From positions 103,972,485 through 104,036,484 of the forward strand of contig OZ023273.1 in assembly GCA_964007475.1 (NCBI GenBank): a DNA stretch of 64,000 bases, in the 5' to 3' direction. The DNA is from Hybos culiciformis. Lineage: Eukaryota; Arthropoda; Insecta; Diptera; Hybotidae. The notes beneath the pieces were generated by a model. It made no database searches. It saw nothing but the letters and a program-made list of their open reading frames with translations, and was not told the origin of the DNA. The translations under genes were made by a program, and so were the position numbers. The stretch's first letter is position 1. The number at the start of each line of letters is the position of its first letter. This document shows, piece by piece, positions 51,646-64,000 of this stretch.

Positions 51646-54194
51646 AGACAAAAAATCTGTTCTATAAAATGCATCTACATTTTTTTGGCGTGTTCTTAAG
51701 CTTATTTATATCATAATATTTTAACATTAAATAAGAAAATCATCCAAGTTAAGCAACGCAGTTATCATCACATTTTATTTCGAAATGACAAAATACCTAA
51801 ATATTTTATTCTCTAATGAAATTGTGTATTTTTAAATATGTTTTGTGCATAAGCATTTATGTTATAAATTAATTTTTTCAAATTAAAAAGAAAGACGTTG
51901 GTGATAGCATCATAATTTTGAAAGTAACTTCGATTTCCTTCTTTCTGTGGTAATATAACCGAAATCAACCCACGGAAAATAAGTAGGTTTTAACTTATTT
52001 TTTATTATTCGATCGATCATTGTAATGAGGTAAATATAAATTTTATAATCATAATATACGAAAAATGTATTAAATACACGTATTCCACAGAAGACAATAT
52101 TTATGAATGGAACTTATACTCAAAATTTAATGTTTATAGTTAAAATAAAAGAAATATTATTAATATACGTACATAATACATATTCCCTAATGTTTAAAAT
52201 CTAGTAAAAATGTTAATGTTCAAGAAAATTCATATTTTCATAATAAAAAAATTATGTTTTGTTTTTTAACTGAAAAGTTGAAATTTTTTATATTATGTCT
52301 TTTAACTAAAATAACATAAACTTAAGGGAATTATGTTATTCTAGTAATTTGCTCATGGAAACATCACTAACAAAATTCCTCAAATTAAAGAATCATAAGA
52401 AGTATGTTCAATGCTCTAAAAAAAAAACAATAAAAATCTTAAAAGTTTAGTATTTTCCTTCAATGTTAAAAATATTTTTCTTAAAAAAAAATCTTATGTT
52501 TTTTTTTTTTTTGTGAAAACAAACTATCAAAATCGTTACACAGTTATTTTATGCTTTGAATAATGTTATGATTCAAACGTGACTAGGTATTCAGCTTTAG
52601 GGTCATATTATTTTTGAAGAAAATGAAAAATCTCAAGTCTTAATATTAAATAAATAGAGTTTTTCAATATTTTAAGAATAATGTTGCAACGATAACATTA
52701 TTTTGTTGATCTGAGTAATGTACTATGAAAACTATAAGCATAATAAAATATATTGCAAATTGGAATAAAATGCATCATTAGCAAACATATTGGCTGATTT
52801 TCGAACATTCGTTTTTACAAGTCTCTTTATTTAGCCTTTGGAAACATTTTCTATGTTCATACAAACAAATAAAAAATTAAAATAATCTAAATTATTAGTA
52901 TGACGTTTTTAAAAATTGAAATAATTTATTTATATATTTTTTATATATTTATTTATATATGTACTTCAAATTCAAGAACTTATAAAATTATGGATTGTTT
53001 TTGATATTATTTTCAATAGATATCAACAGATTATAATATATGCACAATATAATAGATAATATAAAATAAATTAATCTGGTATCGAATTTGAAAATAGACA
53101 TTAGAATAATATAGACATTAGAATAATAATTTAAATAACGTAACCACTTTAATACATTTTCATATTACCAATTAAAGTACCTATGTTATTTTAAACAGAA
53201 AACTTCAATGGAACTACAATACAATTAACAAAATGTGTGCGTAAATTTTGTATTTTTATAGGAAAATTATTTAATTTCATTGCGAATGAAAAAAAAATCA
53301 GTTCAAAATCAATAATATTATCAATTGTTGATGTAGATACGTATTTGAAGGAAATATTTGTTATATTTATATAATTTTCTTAAAATTATTATTTTTGATT
53401 TCATTGACAAGTTGAAATCTTTAAAGAAGAATGACGATTAAATTTTTCCTGAAAACCAATATAATAGTCGGTTATAATCAGTAATTGGTTACAAATAGTT
53501 AGGTTTATTTTATTAATTTCCTACATCGTCTAGTTTACTTTAAAACAAAAAAAATCGTTTGTTTGAATTAAATAATCTATAAATATAATATTGTGGAAAA
53601 ATGTATCATGTGTTTCCATTTTTGGTTAGTCTTGTTAGATGAAGTTCATTTTTAATATTTCTAAATATTTTTTTTTACATAAATACGTATTTTAAAACCA
53701 AATAAGTTGAGCTGTAACATTTTATTAGTTATATTTCTTCCTCAAAAACAATAATGGAAAATATCTCTAGATAAATAACTCTAACTAAATAATGATTCCC
53801 AAAATGTTTAGTTTTTCCTTTTTTGTTTTTTTTTTTTTGTTATAAACTAAGTTAAATTAATTGTATATGGTTTTAATTAATATTAAGCAAAACATGATTG
53901 TCTGCAATTCAACAAATTATTTATTTTCTTTATTATTTTTTTTTATTTTTTAAATATTTTTCAAGGTAAATATGCAGATTTCAATTATATTTAATGTATT
54001 GTTTATAATGGAAAAATTCTATTTGTAAATATGGATTCCAGATACATAGCTACTTTAAATGTTATTCAAAATTATCACGAAATGCAGAAAAAATATAATT
54101 TTACTTAGAATTTAATAATACCCTGAAATAATTAAAAAAACTAAAGAATAATAATTTACAATTGGATTGGTTCTGTTTTATTTTATTATGGGCT

Positions 54195-54355
54195 GAGCTC
54201 GATGACCTCGCCCAGTTCATCGTACAAATTTAATTTTTGTGTAGCATACAAGTGATATTAAAGTTCAAATATTTGAGCTCAATGTCTTTGCCCAGTCCAT
54301 GGCACAAATTTGATTTATGTGTACCATACAAAAGTGATATTAAAGTTCAAATATT
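54195..54355 (+). repeat. 80-bp tandem duplication
   Basis: Two diverged units start GAGCTC at 54195 and 54275. They share TTGCCCAGT/TCGCCCAGT, TACAAATTTAATTTTTGTGT and AGTGATATTAAAGTTCAAAT. The unit is GC-richer at its start than the local background. Confidence 0.8.
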
Positions 54356-57300
54356 GGTTAATTGTCCAATAAATATTTATTATGCATACAAAATAAGTTT
54401 GAATAATTTTTACTCTTCGGATTTTTAACTTTTCTCTTATTATCATGTTAAAAAATCTATACCCATAATTAAGTTGTATTTTTGTAGCATGATAAAATTT
54501 TAAAAATTTTTCCATAATATCCTCTTTAAATTTATAAAGATTTAAATTGTTTGAATATTTTCTTCATGGTATTTTTTTTGGCTTTAAGGAGCTGTTGATA
54601 AAAAACGCATTCAGAATTTTCTTCGTTATTTTTTTTTTGTGGCAAAAAAATGATAATGTTATAGTCACGTCTTTCAGAAAAACTGAAATGGAAAAAAGTA
54701 AAAATAAAAAAACAAATTTTTTGACTTTATTTTTTTTTTGTTCTTGCATATTAAGAAACTTCATCACCAGCAGCAAAAAATGCGAAATTTTTCTGATGTC
54801 CTTTTTACATAAAGTAATAATCCTTTGAGGATAACAATAGCAAAAAAAAAAAATAAAATTTTCTTTTATTTCAAGCTAGATGTAATAGAGACTAGAAAAT
54901 TTGATGGGGGAAAAAAACTTTAATGTGAACAACGTGAATTTGATGAAGAAAGGTTATTATGCAACTAATAATAAAAAAAAAATTATATTTTATGAATGTT
55001 TTACTTTGTTTTTTTTTGTACTTTTGTCTTTCCACAATAATGATGATTATTCTTTAAATAAAAATTTTATTCGTGCAATAAAAAAAATTTTATTTATTTT
55101 TTTTAATAATAAGAAAAACGTCAAAATGTGAATGAAAGCGATAATTAGAATTATTAAATTTTAAAGTCAAGAATAGAGATGATGATTTATCCCAAGAGAG
55201 AAACTAGTAGATAAAAAATCCAAACCCATTTGCATTGGCATATTGGAATAAATGTATGGAATAAATCTTTACTATAATCATAAAATAGTTTTGTAAATAA
55301 ACGCCATAAATTTACTATCAAAAACTTTGAATCGAATACATTTTGTAATTAAAGAACCCTCAATACTAAATTCTGAATAAATATTCTGGAAAATATAATA
55401 ATAATAATATTAAATTTTAAAAAAAAATTATATATTAAGTATACATACTTATATTATAATAACAACCACAAAAAATCCATTTTCATTAATCTTGTAATTT
55501 AAATGAAATTCAGTCAATAATTCGTTTTCCCTTTTAATTAATAACATCAAGGATCATCATTTTTCAAATAAAAATATTTTTCTTATCGTATATAATTAAA
55601 TTAAAATTATACGAATAATATAAAATAAAAATCTCCAATGTTATCCTTTCTGTTTTATATATACCTAACATAACAAAAAAAAAAAGCTTTTCTTTTTAAA
55701 TTTTATACACAGACAAAAAAATATATTAGGTGTAATAAAAAGGTAATCTTAATTCAATTAAACAATTTTGAATGAAATTATAGCTCCTCTTAAATTTAAC
55801 CTGTTTAATTATAACCAAATTTTTTCCCCAGTTTTATATGCTTTGTAGGTATAACCTATATACATACTTACAACAACGTTTGTACACCATAATATAATAC
55901 ACTTTATTCTTCTCCCTAAGTAGAAAAAAAAACCATATTTTATGCTAACAACTTTATCCCTCGTTGAGTTTTCCATAATTCTTAAATAATTGTCAATAAT
56001 ATATACATATAAAATATACTTAAAAAAAAGGATTCTTTTTTTTTTTTATTATGTTACTCTTTTTTCCGGTTTTTTTTTTTGTTTTTTGTTTTTTTTTTTT
56101 TGTTTTTCAATTTTCCTTCTTGACTTTATATAATCTTTATGTTCATTCACTTAACTAATAAATTTCATTAGATGGTACCTCACAATCATAGGGTTGAATT
56201 AAAAATCTAGATAGTTTTATTGAGTATTGCAGAAATTGAGATGTCAGACCCAGAATATAAGTTTATTGAAAATAAATAAGCACTTTCCAACTGACCATAT
56301 CAGTAGAAAATCTAAATGGAATTCCATGAAGATTACAAATTAAATGTTGTGTATGTATTTAGAAATCCACAAATTTTTTGGTACAATGGAAATACTTGAA
56401 TTTTTCAAAATAAATTTTCTTAGAACGTTGGAAAAATGGTACAAATGTATTAAATCTGGTGGATTGGGTTTATTTTGATAATGATTGATGAACATTAATT
56501 CAAAAATTAGAGGTGAGGAAAAAAGAAGACAATTAGAATTTTAGGTATACAAAATTTCTTATATTTAACAATTTTTTTAATGTTTTATATAAGATTGGCT
56601 TATTTAAAACAAGAACGATTGGGAATTAAAACGTTTCTATGTCCCATAACAATTATTCAGATTTTTTTAGTGAAAAACAGCATTTTCAATATTACACTAA
56701 GAATTTTTATAAATATATATTATATATATGCGTATAGTTAACAATAGCAAAAAGAAGAAAGAACAAATTGCAATAATTTTTCCATTAGATCGCGCCGTTA
56801 ACCATTTAACATTATGAAAATTAAATTAGGCGTTACGCTACAAAAAAAATGTTAGCAAGTTTTTTTTTTTTTTTTTTTTCTACTTTCATTGAAAATTTGT
56901 TATCCTTTTTAGAAAACACTCTTTTTACGAAAAGTATCTACACATTATATATATGTAAGTTATGTATAAAATTAACTCTAAAGGATATAAACTATGTAAT
57001 TAAAATTTTGTTATTAAATTTAATGCGCGGGTATTTTTGTTCGAAAAAAAAAGGCCACAATTATGGAATTAGAATTTAATTCAAGTGTATTAAATGTAAA
57101 CATAGTTTTAATTTGAAAAATAAACATATTTAGTATATATATGATGAAACTGCGATATAAAATATATATAACAAAATTTTGAAATGATTATATTGGAATT
57201 TTTTAGCTTGAAATAATTTGGTTATGGTAAATTAAATAAGAAATTTGGTTTTAATTAACCAGTTGAGTTAACTTAAAATATAGTTTTTGTTTCCTTAATT

Positions 57301-60300
57301 TTGAATTAAAAATAAATGTAAAAAATATATTATAAAGATTTTTAGAATTTCTCCATCAGATTTTCACTAATTGCCTTTTTTGTGTTAAACCAAATATAAA
57401 ATCAAAACTTGTAGATTATTATTCCCTTAGCTTAGACTTAGTTTAACCTTTGGTTATTTATAATTTATATATTATTATACATATATTATTGAAATCACAA
57501 CAAAAGCCCAATAACAAGATTTGACATCGGAAGTTATGCTGCTGTAAAATTTAACAATTAATTTAACAAAAAGTATGAAATTTTTTTTGGATTATAATTT
57601 GGTTACAAATATTCTTTTTTTCAAATCAACTTAAAATAAAAAAAAATATTTTAATTTTGAAATAACAAAAAATTAAACTAATTTTATGAAGAAAAAAAAA
57701 TATTTTTTTTCATTCTTTCTTTTTCTTAAATTAATTAAGATTTTTTAATCTTATTATTATTATTGTTATTTTATATAAGGTTTATTAAATAAAATAAAAG
57801 CTTTTTATGGGATTCAGAGTCCGTAATAATAAATTTTTAAATTTTATGGAAAATAATAACGAAAAAGCAAAAAAAATAAAATAAAAGGAAGAAAAACCCT
57901 AAATGGTTATTATGAATTCATAACTGGAATTGAATTGATTTAAAACATGATAATTTTTAAATTAAGAAAAAAAAAAATGGAAAAAATAAGACAAACAATA
58001 AAATTACGATACAGATAAATCTTTAACCTTTTTTCCCATTATTTTTCAACATTTTTATTTATTTCTTTTTTTTTTTTAATTTTCCTTTAATTTTTGCCAA
58101 AGAGTTTTTCAAAATCAAGTACTCAGTTTTCAATTAAAGATACCTTCTTAAGTTATCCATACACAATTTTATAATTTAAAAGTAAAGTAATGAACACTTG
58201 GGGAAAAGGAAAAATGAAAATTAATTGAAAAGGTGTTAAAAAGAATTAAAACATAGTTTTTTGAATTTTATATATCAAAAATTTATTCAAGTTTCTCCTT
58301 GCTGTGAGGCAAAAAGATATTTTGAACACATTCATTTATAATCCTGGGTTCAATATATAAAGTCTATAAAATCGATTCTAAAGTGTCTTCAACAGTAAAA
58401 AACTAATAAAAAAACTAGCACTGAATAGTTCCGATTTTAAAAGCCAATTTATTGACTTCAACTTTTCTAAAAAATATTTCTTGCGTCATTCATAATATCT
58501 AATAAATTTTATTTCAGGTCTTATAACGACTATATATTTAAAATTTTTTTTCCTTGTCCTTTTTGTATGTCTTTGAAAATACGATACTTTGAACTTTATG
58601 TTCTTACATTAAAGCAGAATTTTATTAGTTTATGGTCGTTCTGGGGATAAATAAAATGCGGAAATAAAAAAAAAAACAAATATTTTCTATAGACTACAAA
58701 TAAACTATACATAACTTTTTAATTTTTTTTTTTTTCTGGTGTGCCTCCTTGATCATAAAACAAAAATCTTCTTGTTAGGAACTTAATTTTGTTTAAGTTG
58801 ACTCTTGAGGACTTCTTTTTTTTTACTTTCCTTGTTTAAAAAAAACAATATTTACCTACTTTTTTTATCAAATTAATTTTTTTTTTTTACTCCTTTTAAT
58901 ACTTTATTTTACACAGTTTCTCGTTTGGTTTCTCATTTCTTGTGTTGTTTATATGCAAAAAAGGTTTTTCTTTTTGTTTTTTGTTTTTTATCAGTTTTTA
59001 TTTATCTTGTAATTTGTCGAGAAAATTAAAATCCTTTTGTACCTATATAATATAAATTTCTTTATATATATAAATATAATATATAAATGTATATAATATA
59101 TATTTTTAATTTTCTCTGTCGCGGACTTATAATTTGAGTGAAGGAGCAATAATTTGTTTTTGTGAGTATTTTTTTTTTTTTTTTGATTTATAAGTAAACT
59201 TAACTTACATTCAGTTTTTGTGCGTAAAATTTACGTTTTTATCCTGCCCTTTAATTTAATTCATACTGATAATCAAGTATTTCAGAGAGAACTTATATGT
59301 CAAAATATTTACAAGGGGAATAAAATGCTGGACAGGTGCTCAAGTAAATTTCTGGAAAAAACTTCAGTGTTAAAAAACTTAATCCTACTTTAATTGGAAA
59401 ACTGCAAAAAATATGTTTGGAAAGCACTTCAAAAAATATTTTCACATATATATATTCTTTTTGTTTTGTTTTATTTCAATAAAACCAAAAGACATGGTGT
59501 ATAGCATATACTTGTATAGTATATAACTCCAGAATTTTATTTTTTTAAGACTATCACTTGTAGACGATATTTTCACGAACTTTTGATATTTTTTGAAGAA
59601 CCCTTTAATAGAAAACCACTTTGAGATACAAGTGTTTTCTTAATGAAACGTTCAAGTTCCATTTGAAATAATTTCTAGACATTTCAGACAAATTGAAAGA
59701 AATTAGAATTTAGGGTAATTTTATTATACCTGAACTCTTCATAGATTATGCTGCCAAACTATAAATTATTTTTTTTCTTATATCGTTGTGATCAGGATTT
59801 TAAAACATTTGAATAAATAAAGAGAAATATGTAAAGGAATGTTGACATTATTTTTGATATGAATTTCAAACTAAATTAATTTAGAATTTTTTTTTATGAT
59901 AAATATTAAGTAAAATAATACTCAACTTGAGTTCAGGTGTTGTTAATATTTTAATGAGAAATTATAAGGGTTTTTTTTTGGTACTTGAAAAATGAACTAA
60001 TTTTTTGTTAAGAATATTGTCTTTTTTGTAGCAATAAGAAACCATTTTTTTTTTATATTTTCTAATACTTTTTTTTTGATAAATAAGCCCTCCTTAATGG
60101 AAGAATTTAGACAAATATCATTTCCACGAAATATCAAAATGTACATGTTCATGAATCCTTTTAAAAAGGGATGCCGTATACATTCAATAGTACAATCGTA
60201 GTGTCCCCAAAAAATAAAAAAATTTAATAAAAAAAAAGCATACCTTTTAGATCTATGTAAATTTTGGCTTTACATCACCTACCTACAGTCTTTGAACCAA

Positions 60301-61907
60301 ATTACAAAAGAATAATTAGGCTTAAGTCAACATTGAAGCATTACTTCTTAAATATGTTCGAAAGAATATGTTAGAAAGAACCTATTGCTGGCAAATATTG
60401 TTCAACTTAAAATACAAACTAGACTTTAAAAAATGAAAACAAACATGATTGTGCCAACCAAGAGAACATGCATTAATATGTATGTAATATTATGTCATGA
60501 AATAAAATATAATATGTCAAAACATTTTTTATGAAAAAAATTAATTTTTCAATATAAGTGAACGTCATTAATAAAAGGTGCGAGAGTTGCAACAATTTCC
60601 CTTTTTTTAATGAAATCTTAGAATCTATTTCATTTAATTATCCAAGACACGATAATTTATTTTATTAAAAAAAAAAAAAAACTTGACATCATATAGATAT
60701 AATACTATTATAGTTAAAAAAAAAATTAATTACTTTTATAATTAATTCATTCAAGAAATCCAATCATAATAATTATTATGCACGAATAAAATTAATTATA
60801 TAAAAAGAATAAGAAATCATCCTTTTTAATTGAAGAAATTCTTTTGGGATTGCATCTTCTATATGTACATCATCTGTATTAAAATTGTGTCCAGTGATGA
60901 GAAGGAATTAATAGTTTAATAGCATTTATGGTTTATATAATTATTGATAAATGTTTATGACTTATGAGAGCCATATATATACTACTATAACGAGTTATTA
61001 CATTTCTATAATCAAAGTAAAATAATTTTTGAACGGGTCTTAAACTTAGTCTAAAACTCTAAAATTTTTAATGCCTTTTCTTCGCTTTTATGTATAAAGA
61101 TTTCAATGTTTTTGGTTGTTTTTCAAACTTTCGCTACTGTCATGCATTTTTAATTTATTTATTAAACTTTTGGGTTTTCTTTCTTCACTTTAAAAAAATA
61201 AAAATAAAAAATATAAAATGTACACAGATTTTTCTTTTTTATAGTTTTTTTTTTTCTGAAACTTTAACTTTTTTTTGAACAAACTTAAAGAACTAAAAAG
61301 TAAGAGTAAATAAAATTCTTAAGTTATTTTTGACTTTTTTAATTTATACATAAAACTTTTAAAACTAAGCTTGATTAAAATAAAACTAGGAAGCGAAAAC
61401 TGAAAAATTATTAATATTGGTGTATTATTTTTATAATTTAACACTTTTAATAATCGCAACAAAATGTTATAAATTAATTCAATCCCACAATAATATTGGT
61501 ATATTTTCCTAGTAAAGTTTCTGAGCTTAGTCCACATGACAATTTTCAACATATATATTTGACATCAAGATTAAAATCGCAAGATCAATTTTTACATAAA
61601 TTTCAAAGAAACTTTTCTGACAACTTAATTCCTTTTAACTTTGACTAAGAAAAATTATGAAAATTATTTTCTGAGGAAAAATAGGAACCTACATAATTCA
61701 ATTAACAAATTTGTTTATTTACATATATATGCAATTCTCAATTTCTTATGTTAAAACATACTTCAAACTTAAAAATAAATATGTGTATACACATACACAA
61801 AATAATATTTAATAAAAAACTTGTTTGAATTTATGTTTAATTAAAAAAGTTAATGTAATTGAAATTAGAATTTTATTTAAAAAAAAATTCAAAATAACTT
61901 TTCTATG

Positions 61908-61952
61908 TTATTTTTGTGCCGCAACACGACGATTATTGTCTATGACATTTAT
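61908..61952 (-). CDS. Possible 15-codon terminal exon of a minus-strand gene
   Basis: A TTTATTTTTCAG acceptor is followed in frame by INVIDNNRRVAAQK and a stop. AATAAA on the same strand lies about 30 bases downstream (61872-61877). The patch is clearly GC-richer than its surroundings. The rest of the gene would lie beyond 62 kb, probably outside the window, and no upstream exon was found. The plus strand also stays open here, so a chance patch cannot be excluded. Confidence 0.3.
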   Translation of the reverse strand: MNVIDNNRRVAAQK

Positions 61953-62341
61953 CTGAAAAATAAACTCATTAAATTTAATATATGAATTAAAAATAAATTT
62001 AACACATCTTTTTAACTATAAATCAGTTTTGGAATGTCTGTCATATTTGGTGAGAAAAAATATCAATATGCAGAGAAAGTCATTGAATTTTTGAAAAGAT
62101 TACGATAATTTTAACAAGAAAAAAGTATTCTTATATATAATTTAGTCAACTGTACATCCAAAAGAATAGTAAACTATCATTAGGGCTATTAGGAAGTAAA
62201 AGGTACGTAAGATTTGCTGCATTAATTACCATAAAAAAATCTCCAATCATCAATATAATATAAATATAGAAGTTAACATTATTCATTTAAAATTTTACAT
62301 CAAAATTTAAAATGACGATGATATTAAGATATAGCTTCACC

Positions 62342-63422
62342 CAGCGGCGGACTGGCAGTCGGGCATACCGGGCAAATTCCCGGTGGGCCGACAGTTTTTT
62401 TTTAAATAATATATTCTTTACAAGCTTACGAATCCAGAATTAAAACTAATATTTTAATAATTTGATTATCCAAGAAGGAATTCTCTAAATTAAACAATTG
62501 CATATTTAAATTGTTGGGGCCGATTTCATACGATTTATTCCTTTAAATAAGTGTTAGTTTCCTTTTTGAGGCCACAATTATTATTAAATCGTACACGAAT
62601 TTGTCTGTCTGTATTTTGACCATTTTCAACATTCTCGTAGACCCACTTTTCGTCATCACAGCGAGCACATAGGTTCATGTCGCGTGACAATTGAGTCTAT
62701 CAAAATTTGAACCGGAAATTTTCATTGAAAACCCGGAAAGTCCGAGTTTTCCGATTTTTACGAAAAAATTTCCGGTAAAAAAGTTTTATAAATTATGCAG
62801 GATCAAGTTACATATTAACTGGCATCATTACTTTCTCTCCGACAATGGTGAAAACTTGCAGAAAAAATCTAGAAAAGTTCATTCAAAACGTTTTTGCGGA
62901 GTTTCTCCTTTTGAGCGTTTTGCAACTTGAGACAAAGTTGTATAGCGTAATGAGTTGTATAAAGTTGCTTTTGTGGAAAACTCCATGGAAAACCCAGAAA
63001 AGCGGGAAAATCATCGGAAAAATTTTCATCGGTATGATTAGTGATAAATCTTCAAAACTTGCATGAAATATCGAGGAAAATTTGTAAAAACAATTTACTT
63101 AACTTGAAAAAGACAGAAAATAAAAATAAATAAAAAACGAGTTTTTAAACAAAACTGAGGCCAAGCTGCATGAAAAAGTAGAAAATAAATTTTTCTTCAT
63201 ACACAGAGGTAGACTCAGATTTTTTGATTGGGACATAGAACATAGATGCATAGAAATTTTACATATGCTTATTTTGTAAATGCTAATGAGTTAGATTTAG
63301 GAAATTTATTATTTTCTAATCAAATTTCATTACAACGATCTTAAAAGATTTTAAAGACGTGACATATTGCAACGAATAATTTTGAAATGCCCGGGCCGAA
63401 TTTTGGTGCCAGTCCGCCGCTG
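62342..63422 (+). mobile_element. Non-autonomous hAT element (1081 bp)
   Basis: Perfect 16-bp terminal inverted repeats CAGCGGCGGACTGGCA (62342-62357 and the inverse at 63407-63422). Flanking 8-bp direct repeats are GCTTCACC (62334-62341) and GCTTCACT (63423-63430), one mismatch. Subterminal GGGC/GCCC motifs (CCGGGCAAATTCCCGG; GCCCGGGCCGAATT) are typical of this hAT group. No transposase is encoded; the small open frames inside are not recognisable. Confidence 0.88.
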
Positions 63423-63478
63423 GCTTCACTCACTCTTTCCCAAATTGCATAAGTCTATTTCAGCTGTGTATGTATATT

Positions 63479-64000
63479 CAGGCCCGGCTCGTGGTTTTTT
63501 TATTGTGTGTGCGAAGAATGATTGGCGCCTTTGAAAAAGATTTCAATTAGATACTAAAATGCTATATAAAGCAAAAACTATAGCTAAATTCATTTATGAA
63601 TAATAATAATAGAACTTACAAGAGTTTTGATTAAACCTTTTAACTCTTTATTAAATAATCCAAGTTCTTAGCAAAACAAAACAAAATTAATGAGAAAAAC
63701 CTAATATAATATTACAAAATATGTGTAAATTACATAAATCTGTAACAAAAAATATTCCTGTTGAACTTCCTTTATACTCTACTACTTTCTCGTCTTGCTT
63801 TGATTTTAGAGAAATCTTTGCACATCAAAGTTAATATATTTAGAAATTTCAGATTCTATGGAGACTATTGTCAACCCATTCCATTTTTCTTGCCCGATAG
63901 TTGATCTCAAGTAATTTTTGATCAGTTTTAATTTTGGAAAAGTTCTCTCACCTTTAGCAACTGAAACGGGTAAAGTTAGTAATACCACAAAGTAAGCATA
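63479..64000 (-). mobile_element. hAT element 3' end, continues past the window
   Basis: CAGGCCCGGCTCGTGG at 63479 followed by GTGTGCGAAG and GGCGCC is the usual end of hAT elements related to the ZMYM1-like group. A hAT transposase reading towards this end follows from 63772. The other end and the target duplication lie outside the window. Confidence 0.6.
63772..64000 (-). pseudogene. hAT transposase C-terminal dimerisation region, frameshifted and partial
   Basis: The minus-strand frame is open from the window end down to 63806. It carries PVSVAKGERTFPKLKLIKNY, RSTIGQEKWNGLTIVSIE and KYINFDV, the C-terminal hAT dimerisation motif (the usual pattern is SVA-x-GER-S/T-F-S-x-LK-x-IK...LRST...ER). 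The frame then meets a stop. A shift of one base restores the usual tail (KDFSKIKARR) up to a stop at 63772-63774, so a single frameshift has occurred. The N-terminal part is outside the window. Confidence 0.85.

Larger units (their letters stand above)
48862..61907. other. Long AT-rich gene-free stretch
   Basis: Probably the 5' intron and upstream region of the VWC gene. It contains a hairpin (50676-50704), a retroelement-like tail (about 51570-51645) and an 80-bp tandem duplication (54195-54355). A minus-strand GTAAGT donor near 59206 follows a GC-richer patch and could end a noncoding first exon, but no ATG precedes it. Open frames near 54547-54828, 56849 and 61090 are homopolymer artefacts. 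Confidence 0.55.

Noticed and set aside
54547..55131. Overlapping 70-93-codon frames on both strands
   Set aside because: Made of Phe/Lys/Asn from A/T runs; no conserved motif or splice context.
59719..59745. Minus-strand ATG with a phase-1 donor (MKSS) that would fit upstream of the VWC exons
   Set aside because: Too short, encodes no signal peptide, and lies 11 kb away; coincidence is likely.
1..64000. CRISPR arrays, operons, tRNA or rRNA genes
   Set aside because: No regularly spaced repeats were seen, the genome is eukaryotic, and no sequence folds convincingly as a complete tRNA; the one B-box match (near 1300) looks like a SINE.

Overview
The window looks like a stretch of an insect nuclear genome. 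It is very AT-rich, full of poly-A/T runs, and has short GT-AG introns next to multi-kilobase ones. Its best-conserved gene (S-adenosylmethionine synthetase) reads like the fly-type enzyme. A holometabolous insect is likely and a dipteran or close relative fits, but the species cannot be fixed from sequence alone.

Layout. 1-9.5 kb: no gene seen, only low-complexity DNA, a possible SINE and a broken mariner transposase (about 5.69-5.95 kb). 9.5-11.0 kb, minus: an intronless HPF1-type gene (histone PARylation factor 1) with an N-terminal PBZ zinc finger. 11.3-14.2 kb: a cluster of roughly 400-bp MITEs with 16-bp inverted repeats and 3-bp TWA target duplications; two copies are nested inside a third, and a P-element-like transposase remnant lies nearby. 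14.8-29.3 kb, plus: Sam-S, with a nearly 9-kb first intron, two mutually exclusive 113-nt exons, and an open frame of 34 codons behind a TGA-CTA stop (candidate readthrough). 32.5-35.1 kb, plus: Creld, with two alternative last exons that give a membrane form and a soluble KTEL-ended form, and a perfect ERSE-II motif upstream. 37.7-38.0 kb, plus: a small secreted protein of unknown function. 45.3-48.9 kb, minus: six exons of a VWC-domain protein with a long acidic Ser/Asn/Thr-rich tail; its 5' end was not found. 48.9-61.9 kb: essentially gene-free, with a hairpin, a retroelement-like tail and a tandem duplication. 61.9 kb, minus: a possible tiny terminal exon. 62.3-64.0 kb: a 1.08-kb non-autonomous hAT element with 8-bp target duplication, then the end of a second hAT element whose frameshifted transposase runs off the window.

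The genes do not form an obvious functional unit. Sam-S makes the cell's methyl donor, Creld acts in the ER and probably belongs to the unfolded-protein response, and HPF1 directs PARP1 to serine. The most interesting signals are the Sam-S stop-codon readthrough context, the two-form Creld locus with its ER-stress element, and the self-nesting MITE family. All exon boundaries were read by eye from splice signals and reading frame; no alignment or transcript data were available.
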